Notes under the pieces: generated by a model
What the model saw: the letters and a program-made list of their open reading frames with translations, nothing else
The model's database searches: none
Told to the model about the DNA's origin: nothing
NCBI GenBank assembly: GCA_001442925.1
Contig: LDXX01000001.1
Coordinates: 62,001-126,000 of the forward strand
DNA: 64,000 bases
Source of the DNA: Candidatus Kryptonium thompsonii
Lineage (GTDB): Bacteria; Bacteroidota; Ignavibacteria; Kryptoniales; Kryptoniaceae
Reading direction: 5' to 3'
Program-made: the position numbers and the translations under genes
Shown: positions 9,165-18,320 of the stretch, piece after piece
Numbering within the stretch: position 1 is the stretch's first letter
Layout: each line of letters starts with the position of its first letter

Positions 9165-9193
9165 TTGACAAAAGATTTGTTGAAAATTTGCCA
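9165..9193 (+). promoter_or_regulatory. possible promoter for the site-2 protease operon
   Basis: Within the 255-bp divergent gap 9021-9275, TTGACA (9165-9170) is followed by TTTGCC (9187-9192), which resembles the TTTG element of Bacteroidota promoters. The same gap also holds a perfect 6-bp inverted repeat GCTCGC/GCGAGC (9056-9061 and 9069-9074). No transcription start evidence is available; this is a by-eye motif match. Confidence 0.3.
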
Positions 9194-9275
9194 TGCTTGG
9201 TCTAATAATTTCACATTTTTATAAACTTGCTTTTTTCGCTTTTTTTCTTCAAATTGAACAAAAAACAGGATATAG

Positions 9276-10229
9276 ATGAGCGTTCCTGAGTATCAGTACC
9301 AGACCATTGAATACAAACCTAACTACTTTCTTCACATCTTTTTATTCATCATAACATTTTTCACAGTGACGATCGCCGGGGTTCAATGGGTTCTTAAAGA
9401 CCCCTTTGAATTAACAAATTTACATTTTGGACTGCCTTACTCTTTTTCGATTCTTTTTATAATCGCATCACATGAATTTGGGCATTATTTTGCAGCAAGA
9501 AAACATAATGTTGTCACAACTCTCCCATATTTTATCCCATTTCCCCCATTTCCATTCATTCTAAATTTTGGAACTCTTGGGGCTGTAATAAGAATTAAAT
9601 CATTTGTCCCAAATAGAAAAGCCCTTTTTGATATAGGTGTTGCTGGACCAATAGCTGGGTTTATAGCAACACTGCTTGTGTTAATCTACGGATTTGAAAA
9701 TCTTCCCGATATAGAGTATCTCTACCAAATTCACCCGGAATATCGCTTTCTTCCCCAATTGCCCGAAGGCGATTTAACGTTTGGCGATACTCTTCTTTTC
9801 TTCCTATTTAGAAAAATTTTCTCATTATTAAATTCTGATGCTTTCATTCCACCTATGAATGAAATCTACCACTATCCTTACCTGTGCGCTGGATGGTTTG
9901 GATTACTTGTCACAGCGATGAACCTAATCCCAGTTGGTCAACTTGACGGAGGGCATATAATTTTCGCGATGTTTGGAGACAAGCATAGATATATTGCACG
10001 GGGTTTCTTCTTCAGCTTAATAGCATTTGGATTGTTTGGGGTCTTTGATCAAAACTTGGGCTGGCCAGGATGGCTTGTATGGGCGTTCGTTTTATACTTT
10101 ATCGTTAAAATTGAACATCCACCTGTTGGAACTTTTGGAATGCTTGATAAAAAACGTAAAATAATTGGATGGGTAGCTATCGCCATATTCATTTTATCAA
10201 TTTCACCTGTGCCAATAAAGATAAAGTAA
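9276..10229 (+). CDS. site-2 protease family (M50) membrane metalloprotease
   Basis: Intramembrane zinc protease of 317 residues with about six to eight hydrophobic segments. The active-site motif HEFGH lies at 66-70 (His66, Glu67, His70) and the second metal motif is NLIPVGQLDGGH with Asp224. Family members cut membrane-bound regulators within the bilayer; no obvious PDZ domain is present, so it is not a standard RseP. It is the first gene of a plus-strand run; a lipoprotein gene starts 2 bp after its stop, implying co-transcription. Confidence 0.93.
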   Translation: MSVPEYQYQTIEYKPNYFLHIFLFIITFFTVTIAGVQWVLKDPFELTNLHFGLPYSFSILFIIASHEFGHYFAARKHNVVTTLPYFIPFPPFPFILNFGTLGAVIRIKSFVPNRKALFDIGVAGPIAGFIATLLVLIYGFENLPDIEYLYQIHPEYRFLPQLPEGDLTFGDTLLFFLFRKIFSLLNSDAFIPPMNEIYHYPYLCAGWFGLLVTAMNLIPVGQLDGGHIIFAMFGDKHRYIARGFFFSLIAFGLFGVFDQNLGWPGWLVWAFVLYFIVKIEHPPVGTFGMLDKKRKIIGWVAIAIFILSISPVPIKIK

Positions 10230-10231
10230 AA

Positions 10232-11047
10232 ATGCGAAAGATCCTTGCGTTTCTGATCATTATGCTGTTTTACTCATGCGAAAGGGAAAATTTAAATGTG
10301 ATTGATATTAACTTTGCTAATCCACCAATTATAAAATTTGCTAAAATTGAACCAAATGAAATTAATCTTGATACGATTTTAGTAGGGGCAGAAAAAAATC
10401 CTGAAGATACTTTAAAAATAAAATTTAAAGCGACCGCAATTGTTTACGATAAAGATGGACAAGGTGACATTGACGAGACCTTTTGCTATGCTATAAATCC
10501 CTTGCGCGGGATCACATTAGTTCAGATAAAGCTTAACAAAATTAATGATTCAACTTTCTACGGTGAACCTGAGTTTAAAATCAAAAGAAAAGAATCTGGA
10601 ATTTATCAGGTAAGAATCTTCTCAATTGACAAAAACAATTTCACAAGCAATGAATTTTACTTTAACTTAAACCTTTATCGCGGAAATCGCCCACCGATAA
10701 TTTCTGACTTAAATGCACCTGACACAGTTATCCTTCAAACTCAAACCGTTCTCATAAAAATCACAGTAAAAGCCACAGACCTAGATGGTGATAATGATAT
10801 AAAAGCTGTTTATTTTAGCTCCTTTAAACCGGATGGTTCTCCTTCATCGGGAAATCCATTTCAAATGTACGACGATGGAAATGCAAGCGGTATAAGTGGC
10901 GATGAAAGAGCTGGCGATGGGATTTACTCTATAATAATTCAACTTCCACCCAACACGCAAAAAGGCACTTATAGATTTGAATTTCAAGCGATCGATAAAG
11001 CTGGTGCTGTAAGCAATACCATAACACACTTTCTGAGCGTCATATGA
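10232..11047 (+). CDS. lipoprotein with extracellular Ig-like/'choice-of-anchor' type repeats
   Basis: A 271-residue exported protein. The frame is open from an ATG at 10169 inside the previous gene, but the ATG at 10232 gives a proper lipoprotein signal: MRKILAFLIIMLFYSC, with Cys16 as the likely lipidated residue. The mature part is beta-rich. It contains DLDGDNDIKAVYF and, near the end, a YDDG...GDERAGDGIYS segment of the calcium-binding-loop kind common in surface proteins of this phylum. Its stop overlaps the next start as ATGA (11044-11047), so it is probably made together with the BNR-repeat protein that follows. Confidence 0.8.
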   Translation: MRKILAFLIIMLFYSCERENLNVIDINFANPPIIKFAKIEPNEINLDTILVGAEKNPEDTLKIKFKATAIVYDKDGQGDIDETFCYAINPLRGITLVQIKLNKINDSTFYGEPEFKIKRKESGIYQVRIFSIDKNNFTSNEFYFNLNLYRGNRPPIISDLNAPDTVILQTQTVLIKITVKATDLDGDNDIKAVYFSSFKPDGSPSSGNPFQMYDDGNASGISGDERAGDGIYSIIIQLPPNTQKGTYRFEFQAIDKAGAVSNTITHFLSVI

Positions 11048-12582
11048 GACTGAAACTGCTTGCACCTTTCATAATTTTGCTAAATTTTTCATATTCACAG
11101 CTTAAAACTACATATCAATTAAACCCTTTTGAAAACAAAGCTTCAGCATCAAACTTTTCCGATTTACCGGGTGGCAATATAGTGACAAACATCTGCGTTT
11201 GTAACGATACTGTATGGATTGGTACAAGCAAAGGCTTAAGCATGACAACTGATGGTGGTAAAACTTGGAAAAATTATTACAAAACACCCGAGTTCGGAGA
11301 AAGCAAAATCTCTGCGATCGCTTGTAGAGATGGAATAGTTTGGGTTGCCTTAGCTCGAACTGTTAAGATAGATAACAATTACTTCCCCGAAGGTTTGGGT
11401 CTTGTATATTCGACCGACGGTGGCAAAACATGGACAAAGGTGGAACAGCCAATCGATGATAAAAATGATACAGTTGAAGTGTATGGAATAAATCAAATTA
11501 AAGCTTTACCTGTAACGACCACAGTTAACAATATAATATACGATATTGCGTTGACCAACAATGCTATCTTCATAGCATCTTTTGCAGGTGGATTAAGGAA
11601 GTCAACTGACATGGGTAGAACTTGGCAAAGGGTTATCTTGCCCCCAGATAATCTAAATCAAGTTAATCCAAATGATTCGTTAAGTTTTGAACTTAACCCA
11701 GTTAAAAATTATAACCATCGTGTTTTCTCCGTCATCTCTGTTGATGATTCAATACTCTGGGTTGGCACAGCTGATGGAATAAATAAGTCAACAGATGGTG
11801 GAAGGAGCTGGGTGAAGTTTAATCATCAAAATCAATCTATGCCTATATCCGGTAATTTTGTTGTTGCACTTGGAAATCAAAAAATTAACACTGGCGATGA
11901 AACAAAAAACATAATCTGGGGTGCAACAATAAACGCAAACGATCCGGAGGAATATAAAGCTTTGAGCTTTTCAGAAGACGGTGGTAATACATGGCGGACA
12001 ACACTATTAGGGGAATTCGTTCACAACATCGCTTTCAAAGATTCCATTGTTTACGCAGTAAGTGATAACGGGCTCTGGCGAACGAAGGATCTTGGGAAAA
12101 GTTGGGAAAAAGCTAGTAGAATAGTAGATCCATCTTCTCGACAAGTTATTTACACAAATATTTTTTATTCAATTGGGGTACAAAGAGATACAATCTGGGC
12201 TGGAAGCGCAGATGGGTTAGTTAAGTTCACAGATTCAATAACTTTTGGAGATAACTGGACGATTTATAGAACATATGAAAAAATTGAAGGACTTAACAAA
12301 ACTTATGCGTATCCAAATCCATTTTCACCATGGCTTGAAGCATCCCGAATTCATTACAGCGTCGAAAATGCACAAAGCAAAGTGACGATAGAAATTTTCG
12401 ATTTCTCTATGAGGAAAGTTAGGACTCTTATTTCAAACGCATCGAGAAGCGGTAAAAGAGAATATGATGAGATATGGGATGGGAAAGATGATGCTGGAAA
12501 TGTCGTTCCAAATGGTGTATATTTTTACAGAATTAAAATAGATGATAAAGAAATGTATGGTAAAATACTCGTTGTTCAATAA
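11044..12582 (+). CDS. secreted BNR/Asp-box repeat protein with C-terminal FlgD-like/T9SS sorting domain
   Basis: A 512-residue exported protein with a short N-terminal signal peptide. At least five Asp-box motifs are visible: TTDGGKTW, STDGGKTW, STDMGRTW, STDGGRSW and SEDGGNTW, with TKDLGKSW as a weaker sixth. They imply a six- or seven-bladed beta-propeller. The C-terminal 90 residues carry YPNPFSPW, an IFDFSMRKVRTL strand and NGVYFYRIKI, the pattern of FlgD-like/type A sorting domains used by type IX secretion. The propeller class includes sialidases, but no catalytic residues could be assigned, so an enzymatic role is not claimed. It overlaps the next gene by 26-41 bp. Confidence 0.85.
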   Translation: MRLKLLAPFIILLNFSYSQLKTTYQLNPFENKASASNFSDLPGGNIVTNICVCNDTVWIGTSKGLSMTTDGGKTWKNYYKTPEFGESKISAIACRDGIVWVALARTVKIDNNYFPEGLGLVYSTDGGKTWTKVEQPIDDKNDTVEVYGINQIKALPVTTTVNNIIYDIALTNNAIFIASFAGGLRKSTDMGRTWQRVILPPDNLNQVNPNDSLSFELNPVKNYNHRVFSVISVDDSILWVGTADGINKSTDGGRSWVKFNHQNQSMPISGNFVVALGNQKINTGDETKNIIWGATINANDPEEYKALSFSEDGGNTWRTTLLGEFVHNIAFKDSIVYAVSDNGLWRTKDLGKSWEKASRIVDPSSRQVIYTNIFYSIGVQRDTIWAGSADGLVKFTDSITFGDNWTIYRTYEKIEGLNKTYAYPNPFSPWLEASRIHYSVENAQSKVTIEIFDFSMRKVRTLISNASRSGKREYDEIWDGKDDAGNVVPNGVYFYRIKIDDKEMYGKILVVQ

Positions 12583-13525
12583 AAAAATTATTGCGCTATT
12601 TCTGTGTTTCAACCTTTTTGCGATAAACGTTGTGTCGCAACATATTTCAACCGCTTCTTTCTCGAGGTTAGGTTTTGGCTCAAGAGGCATAGCACTTAGC
12701 AATGCTATGAATTCGGTTATCTATGGTGAGGTGACAGGTTACTATAATCCTGCGGTTTTACCTTTTTCAAACTTAAAAATGGCTTCGCTTACTTTCGGCA
12801 TCTTATCGCTTGATAGAGAACTTGATTTTCTTCACTATACTCAATCTCTATATCCAACCGCTGGTTTTTCAATCTTTTTGATCAGGGCTGGCGTAAAAAA
12901 TATTGATTCAAGAGATGTAGATGGACATCATATTGAAAACCTCAGCACAAGTGAATTTCAATTGGGCTTCGCGTTTTCAAATAGAATAATTGAAAAACTG
13001 TCCGCGGGATTATCTTTAAAATTTTATTACAATAAACTTTACCGCGAGATGAAAACACAAACTCTTGGGATTGACTTTGGTGTCCTATTTAAGTTTAACG
13101 ATAACATCACGGTTGGCGCTTCCATTCACGACATCAACGCAAAATACAAATGGGATTCTTCAATAATTTATCAAGAAAAGGGACGGACAATTGTTGAAAC
13201 CTTTCCCAAAACGATAAGCCTTGGTTTGACCTATGCAATCAAAGATATTTTCTTCACATCGATTGAATATGACAATATAGGTAGGGAAAAATTTTTCAAC
13301 CTTGGTTCGGAATTATATCCGTTGTATTTTATAACGGATGGATTTAAACAGAGTTTAGCTATAAGGGGTGGAGTTCGGCTTTTTCAAAATTATTTAGACT
13401 TTTCCCTCGGTTTTGGCTTAAGTAGAAAAATAGGCAATTTTGTAGTATTTTTTGATTACGCATATAGATTTGAAAGATATTCCCCTTCAGGAATGCAATT
13501 GTTAACTCTTGGATTAAAATTATAA
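12557..13525 (+). CDS. PorV/PorQ-like outer-membrane beta-barrel protein
   Basis: A 322-residue protein with a signal peptide (MVKYSLFNKKIIALFLCF, with cleavage plausible after VVSQ) and alternating beta strands ending in an aromatic/hydrophobic terminus (GLKL). Near the start it has SRLGFGSRGIALSNAMNS and YYNPAVL, the SxGxxARG...YNPA layout of the PorV/PorQ family, which escorts type IX substrates. The frame opens at 12542, overlapping the preceding gene by 41 bp; the ATG at 12557 gives a cleaner signal peptide. The following gene is a second, divergent relative. Confidence 0.82.
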   Translation: MVKYSLFNKKIIALFLCFNLFAINVVSQHISTASFSRLGFGSRGIALSNAMNSVIYGEVTGYYNPAVLPFSNLKMASLTFGILSLDRELDFLHYTQSLYPTAGFSIFLIRAGVKNIDSRDVDGHHIENLSTSEFQLGFAFSNRIIEKLSAGLSLKFYYNKLYREMKTQTLGIDFGVLFKFNDNITVGASIHDINAKYKWDSSIIYQEKGRTIVETFPKTISLGLTYAIKDIFFTSIEYDNIGREKFFNLGSELYPLYFITDGFKQSLAIRGGVRLFQNYLDFSLGFGLSRKIGNFVVFFDYAYRFERYSPSGMQLLTLGLKL

Positions 13526-13544
13526 AGACAAATTTTGCACTCAT

Positions 13545-14453
13545 ATGATGAACAGTCTTAAAATAATTTTATTGTTGACTCTTATTTGGCTTCAAATTTC
13601 ATCAGGGGGTGGTAAATCGGGATTTAACTTTTTATCAATCGGTGTTGACGCGAAGGTAGTTTCACTTGCAGATGCAGGGGTCGCTTTGCCACCTGAACTT
13701 GGAACAATTTATTATAATCCAGCGGGGCTTGGCACATTTAAACGAAGTTCGGTATTGATAACATATCGCAATTGGATGGTCGATGGCAAATTTCTTTATA
13801 CATCAGTTTTAATTCCAACTAAGTTTCTCAATTTCGCGCTAAGTTTAACTTCCCTCAGTGTGTCGGATATAGAGATAAGAGAACGCCCTGGTGAAGCGGA
13901 AGGTAAATTCACATCAAGAGATTTTGGAATTTCACTTTCAGCTTCCCCAAATTTAGGCACAAAGCTTAAAGTGGGGATGACAGCAAAATATATACTTGAA
14001 AAAATTTTTGTTGACGAGACAAATCTTGTTTCTTTTGATCTGGGCGTTCTGTATTCTTTTAAACTTTCACAATTTAATTTCCAAGCAGGAGCATCACTAA
14101 AAGATTTTGGCTCCAAAGGGAAATTCAGAACTGAGAGCATTAATCCTCCAACGACATTATCAATCGGAGCATCAATTAGTTATTCAATTGCTCCAGGTAG
14201 CATAGATATTTTGCTAAATATTGAAGCAAAGCGAAAGTTTTACGATTCGTTAAACTTGTTAAGTGTGGGGATTGGTTTTAAATTTCTATCCAACTTTAAC
14301 TTAAATTTTGGCTATATTTTCGCTCATAACCCAGGGAACTTGAGATTTGGGGGAGGAATTGAATTAAGTAAATTTTCAGTTCATTATGCTTTTTCACCCT
14401 TGGGGTATAACTTCCCCGATTCTCACGTGTTCACAATTAATTTCAACCTTTAA
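13545..14453 (+). CDS. PorV/PorQ-like outer-membrane beta-barrel protein (second copy)
   Basis: A 302-residue exported beta-barrel. After a signal peptide it reads FLSIGVDAKVVSLADAGVA and then IYYNPAGL, the family hallmark. Strands alternate to the end (VFTINFNL). It differs from its upstream neighbour in most positions, so the pair is old or differently specialised rather than a recent tandem copy. It ends exactly where the glycosyltransferase starts (TAA then ATG, no gap). Confidence 0.85.
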   Translation: MMNSLKIILLLTLIWLQISSGGGKSGFNFLSIGVDAKVVSLADAGVALPPELGTIYYNPAGLGTFKRSSVLITYRNWMVDGKFLYTSVLIPTKFLNFALSLTSLSVSDIEIRERPGEAEGKFTSRDFGISLSASPNLGTKLKVGMTAKYILEKIFVDETNLVSFDLGVLYSFKLSQFNFQAGASLKDFGSKGKFRTESINPPTTLSIGASISYSIAPGSIDILLNIEAKRKFYDSLNLLSVGIGFKFLSNFNLNFGYIFAHNPGNLRFGGGIELSKFSVHYAFSPLGYNFPDSHVFTINFNL

Positions 14454-15584
14454 ATGAGCTTAAAAAGAATTTTAATTATTTTTCTGGGAAATATCTCACA
14501 TGATTCAAGGAGTTTCAAGATGTATAATTCTTTTGTCAGCTTAGGCTATGATGTCAAGGTGCTTTGTGCAAAAGAACCGAATGAAAGATCTCTTGAAAAC
14601 CCAGATGTCACCTATATTTCCTTAAAAAGACACAAAAGAGCAGTGACAAAAATTCTGATGTTTTATTTAAAATCAGTCCTTTCTATACCAAAAGTCAATC
14701 CAGATATAATAATTGCTTCAGATTTTTTCTCGCTTCCTATTGCATGGTTAATTTCCAAGATTAGAAAAACAAAATTGATATATGACTCACGAGAACTTTA
14801 TTCCTCACTGGCCTCACTTTATGGGAGAAAGTTAAAACAAAATTTAATAATTAAACTTGAGCGATTTTTTACTTCAAAATGTAATCTAATTTTAACTGTT
14901 AGTCAGTCAATTTATGAGATTTTATCAACCCAATTCTATGATAAAAAAATTCAAATCCTACGGAATCTGCCATATCAAAAAAATCAATCTAAAATCTTTG
15001 CTTTACCCCAAAATTTGTTCACTTCTGATGATATATTGCTTGCCTACTTTGGTTTATTTCATCTGGGGCGCGGTTTGAAACTTTATTTTGATATATTGGA
15101 AAAGCTCTCGCCCGAATTTCCAACCATAAAACTTTTGCTTATAGGTAAAGGTGAGTTAAAGCAGGAAATTGAAAGAGAAATCAGAAATCGTAAGCTTGAA
15201 AATTTTGTTTTTATTTTCGGTCCATATGCTCCCGATCAATATATTTTGTTCCCGAATGTGAGAAAAGTTATTGGATTATGCATTATTGAGCCACTTTCAT
15301 CAAGCTACATTTTCTCTCTTCCAAACAAAATTTTTGAATACATACAACATCAAATACCCTTCATCGCAAGCGATTTTCCAGAAATAAAAAAAGTTGTAGA
15401 AAAGTATAAAGTTGGCGTTTTAGTAAACCCTGAAGACCTCGAAGATATACTGGGAGCGATCAAAGAATTGATAGAAAATGACACGCTCTATGACAAATTG
15501 AAAGAAAATTGCAAGGTAGCACTAAATGAGCTAAATTGGGAAAAAGAGTTCAAAAAGCTTCACGAACTCATCGGTTCACTTTGA
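14454..15584 (+). CDS. glycosyltransferase family 4 protein
   Basis: GT-B fold transferase of 376 residues. The N-terminal half has GNISHDSRSFKM and NPDIIIASDFFSLP; the C-terminal half has LLLIGKGELKQE, the FGPYAPDQY region, and FEYIQHQIPFIASDFPE, where the acidic residue of the EX7E-type motif that holds the nucleotide sugar lies. The substrate is unknown; a role in surface glycan or glycosylation of exported proteins would fit the neighbouring outer-membrane genes. Its last 25 bp overlap a small convergent gene on the other strand. Confidence 0.88.
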   Translation: MSLKRILIIFLGNISHDSRSFKMYNSFVSLGYDVKVLCAKEPNERSLENPDVTYISLKRHKRAVTKILMFYLKSVLSIPKVNPDIIIASDFFSLPIAWLISKIRKTKLIYDSRELYSSLASLYGRKLKQNLIIKLERFFTSKCNLILTVSQSIYEILSTQFYDKKIQILRNLPYQKNQSKIFALPQNLFTSDDILLAYFGLFHLGRGLKLYFDILEKLSPEFPTIKLLLIGKGELKQEIEREIRNRKLENFVFIFGPYAPDQYILFPNVRKVIGLCIIEPLSSSYIFSLPNKIFEYIQHQIPFIASDFPEIKKVVEKYKVGVLVNPEDLEDILGAIKELIENDTLYDKLKENCKVALNELNWEKEFKKLHELIGSL

Positions 15585-15784
15585 GACGAATCGCGATTTC
15601 TTCTCATCCCAGCTTTTTCAATTAGCCTGCCGATGATAAAAACAAGGATGCCAATTCCAGCAAAAATCATCTCTCGTGCCATGCTACCTTGTAAGCCCGC
15701 GATTAAACCTATCATCGTCTCAGCAATCCCAATTGCTTGTAAGATTTTACCGAGCGTTATCATTTTTGTTGGGTTTTTTAACAT
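15560..15784 (-). CDS. small two-helix membrane protein, hypothetical
   Basis: A 74-residue frame with two Gly-rich transmembrane segments (ILQAIGIAETMIGLIAGL and MIFAGIGILVFIIGRLI) and a charged C-terminus. The composition is protein-like. It overlaps lgt by 38 bp at its start (an internal ATG at 15763 would cut this to 17 bp) and the convergent glycosyltransferase by 25 bp at its end. I do not recognise the family. The position directly behind lgt suggests it is read on the same messenger. Confidence 0.6.
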   Translation of the reverse strand: MLKNPTKMITLGKILQAIGIAETMIGLIAGLQGSMAREMIFAGIGILVFIIGRLIEKAGMRRNRDSSQSEPMSS

Positions 15785-16640
15785 TCCTTAACTTTTTAAG
15801 AAAAAGAATCCCCGAAACAAAAAGAAGGATAGAAAGCACCTGTGCCTCAGACAAGCCCAAAAGCAAAGGTGGATTTAAACGAATAAATTCAATGAAAAAC
15901 CTTTCAATAGATGAAAGAATTAAATATAAACCAAAGAGTTCCCCTGAAAACTTAATTCTTTTTCTATATATCCACAAGAAAATAAAAATCACAACCATTA
16001 GGAGAAATTCATATACGGGCGTTGGATGTAATTTAATAAAGGTATCAAATTCAGTAATTATTCCAAATCTATCCTCACCTATGACTTTTGAAGCTTTTTC
16101 CCAGTAGTTGTATTTTTCGGCAAGTTCGGGAAATCTCTCAAAATAACTGCGCAAAGCATATGTTGGTTTTAGTGTTCCGTTAGCATAAATTGTACCCCAA
16201 GGCAGTGATGTTGGAATGCCATAATCCCCATCGCCGGAAAGGTGGCATCCGATCCTGCCAATTCCATATCCAAGAGCAACTGCAGGAGCAATGGCATCAA
16301 GAACCTTAAGAATAGGTAACTTCCTTCGCTTTACATAAATGAGCAAAACTATAAAAGCAGCAATGAATCCCCCATACCAAGTCAAACCACCGGCTGAAAA
16401 AATCATTTCAAGAGGAGCTTTTAAAAAATCACTAAAGTTTTCAATCAAATATAAAAGCCTAGCTCCAGCAATCCCAGAAACAAGGGCTAAAATCAGCATT
16501 TCATTGGCGTAACTTACATTTAATCTCAATCTCTTAAACTCTCTCGCAAGGAGGTAGTCCGCTACTATAAACGCAAGCGCCATCATAAGACCATAACTGT
16601 AAATGGGAATTGGACCTATTTGAAATAAAATGGGACGCAT
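15747..16640 (-). CDS. lgt: prolipoprotein diacylglyceryl transferase
   Basis: Inner-membrane enzyme that moves diacylglycerol from phosphatidylglycerol to the lipobox cysteine of prolipoproteins. The 297-residue protein has seven hydrophobic segments, the GRIGCHLSGDGDYG signature (standard: GRxGCFxxGDxYG), and the conserved PTPVYE and RFFIEF motifs near the C-terminus. The gene follows a hypothetical gene by 5 bp. It is needed for lipoproteins such as the one encoded at 10232. Confidence 0.96.
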   Translation of the reverse strand: MRPILFQIGPIPIYSYGLMMALAFIVADYLLAREFKRLRLNVSYANEMLILALVSGIAGARLLYLIENFSDFLKAPLEMIFSAGGLTWYGGFIAAFIVLLIYVKRRKLPILKVLDAIAPAVALGYGIGRIGCHLSGDGDYGIPTSLPWGTIYANGTLKPTYALRSYFERFPELAEKYNYWEKASKVIGEDRFGIITEFDTFIKLHPTPVYEFLLMVVIFIFLWIYRKRIKFSGELFGLYLILSSIERFFIEFIRLNPPLLLGLSEAQVLSILLFVSGILFLKKLRNVKKPNKNDNAR

Positions 16641-16645
16641 GATTT

Positions 16646-17059
16646 TTAACTTTCAATTATGTTTAACTTGACAAATTTATTTTTCCTCGGTTCGCTTTTC
16701 AGCGTAATTTTGTCCCCAAAGATAAAAACGGCAAATGTATTTTTTAGTTTTTCTTTCTTAACCACCGTTAAAGAATATAAACCATCCTTGTAATCATAAA
16801 GATTATATTCGAATCTTGCTGGACCTGAACGAGATACAGGTGAACTGGGGGATTTGAAACCATGTATTTCAAAAGTTATTTCCCTGTCATTAACTGACAC
16901 ATCAATATCGAGCTCATAATTAAACGCAAGAAAATGCTGCGTTGTCTCAATTACAAATTTCAGAAATTTTTGTTTCCCTACCTCATCATATCCTTTTGAA
17001 AGATAAAGTATGAAATCATATTTAATTTTCGGTTCAATCCGTTGAAGCTTCCTGGGCAT
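16646..17059 (-). CDS. conserved hypothetical protein between hisS and lgt
   Basis: A 137-residue, soluble-looking protein with a helical N-terminal third and a beta-rich remainder (FAVFIFGDKITL and KFVKLNIIES near the end). No signal peptide, membrane helix or motif I recognise. Its start overlaps the end of hisS by 26 bp and lgt follows 5 bp after its stop, so it is embedded in an operon of housekeeping genes. Codon use looks like the neighbours. I assign no function. Confidence 0.7.
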   Translation of the reverse strand: MPRKLQRIEPKIKYDFILYLSKGYDEVGKQKFLKFVIETTQHFLAFNYELDIDVSVNDREITFEIHGFKSPSSPVSRSGPARFEYNLYDYKDGLYSLTVVKKEKLKNTFAVFIFGDKITLKSEPRKNKFVKLNIIES

Positions 17060-18320
17060 ATTTTGAAGTGATAAATTCTAAAATTTGGTTTAATTTAACA
17101 TCAAATTGTTCTCCACTTTTCATATCGCGAACTGTACATTTATCATTTTTTAGTTCATCTTCACCTACGATTATAACAAATTTAGCACCTTGTCTATCTG
17201 CTTCCTTCATCTGAGACTTTAGACTTCTGTTGAGAAGTTCCACTTCACAGGGGATCATCTTTTTCCTTAAACTAAAAACGATGTTGAAAGCAAATTTTTG
17301 TGAGTCTTGTCCAAGATAAGCAACATAGACAAATGGTTTTGGTATTTCGCCAAATTTATAGCCATTTTTTTCAAGTATTAACATCATTCGCTCAACCCCA
17401 AGCGCAAAGCCAACCCCAGGAACATCAGGACCACCAAGCTCTTTTGATAGGAGATCATACCTCCCACCACCAGCGATTGCATCTTGCGAACCGAGCTCTG
17501 GACTTATAACTTCAAAAGCCGTCTTCGTATAATAATCAAGTCCACGAACAAGATGTGGTTCAAGCTCGTATTTAATGCCAATTGTGTCGAGTATTTTCTT
17601 CAACTCATTAAAGTGTACTTCGCAGTCATCGCACAAATACTCATAAATCAAAGGTGCGTTTTCAATCACTGTTTTATCTCTTTCATCTTTTGAATCAAGC
17701 ACTCGTAAAGGGTTTCGATCCAATCGATTTTTACTGTCCTCAGAAAGAAGATCATAAAATTTTCTCAAGTATTCTTTTAAGACTTCTTTATATGCTGGAC
17801 GACAATTTTGACACCCAACTGTGTTAAGTTTCAAAGTGTAATTTTCTATATTGAAGCTTTCGATTATGTGAAGCACTAAAGCAATTATTTCAGCATCCAC
17901 TTCTGGATTTTGGCTACCTATCGCTTCAGCGCCAACCTGATGAAATTGACGCAGTCTTCCAGCTTGGGGACGCTCTTGCCTGAACATTGGGGAAATATAA
18001 TAAACTTTAAAAAGGGGAACTTGCTTGTTTATTTCATATTGAATATACGCCCTCATAACGGAAGCTGTCATCTCTGGTTTCAGGGTTAAACTTGTGCCAC
18101 CTTTGTCAAAAAATGTGTACATTTCCTTGCTCACTATATCGGTAAGCTCCCCTATTCCCCGCGCAAATAATTCTGTTTCCTCAAAAATCGGCGTTCTTAT
18201 TTCCCTGTAGTTATAAACTTCAAAGATTTTTCTTATCCTTTGCTCAACGTATTGCCATTTGTACGATTCATCTGGCAATATATCTTTGGTACCGCGAACA
18301 TTTTTTAAAATTTTCTTCAT
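17034..18320 (-). CDS. hisS: histidyl-tRNA synthetase
   Basis: Class II aminoacyl-tRNA synthetase of 428 residues. It has the N-terminal VRGTKDILPDE, motif 2 around PMFRQERPQAGRLRQFHQ, the histidine-specific LVRGLDYYTKTAFE (HisA) and motif 3 GGGRYDLL...GFALGVERM. The C-terminal anticodon-binding domain is complete. The start overlaps the stop of the upstream PTS IIA gene by 4 bp (ATGA at 18317-18320). Confidence 0.97.
   Translation of the reverse strand: MKKILKNVRGTKDILPDESYKWQYVEQRIRKIFEVYNYREIRTPIFEETELFARGIGELTDIVSKEMYTFFDKGGTSLTLKPEMTASVMRAYIQYEINKQVPLFKVYYISPMFRQERPQAGRLRQFHQVGAEAIGSQNPEVDAEIIALVLHIIESFNIENYTLKLNTVGCQNCRPAYKEVLKEYLRKFYDLLSEDSKNRLDRNPLRVLDSKDERDKTVIENAPLIYEYLCDDCEVHFNELKKILDTIGIKYELEPHLVRGLDYYTKTAFEVISPELGSQDAIAGGGRYDLLSKELGGPDVPGVGFALGVERMMLILEKNGYKFGEIPKPFVYVAYLGQDSQKFAFNIVFSLRKKMIPCEVELLNRSLKSQMKEADRQGAKFVIIVGEDELKNDKCTVRDMKSGEQFDVKLNQILEFITSKYAQEASTD

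Noticed and set aside
11044-12582. Sialidase
   Set aside because: Asp-box repeats alone do not show sialidase; no Arg triad or FRIP-type motif was found, and the domain plan fits a general propeller-type surface protein.
15676-16107. 143-codon plus-strand frame opposite lgt
   Set aside because: Antisense to lgt across its C-terminal half; composition unlike a real protein and no motif.
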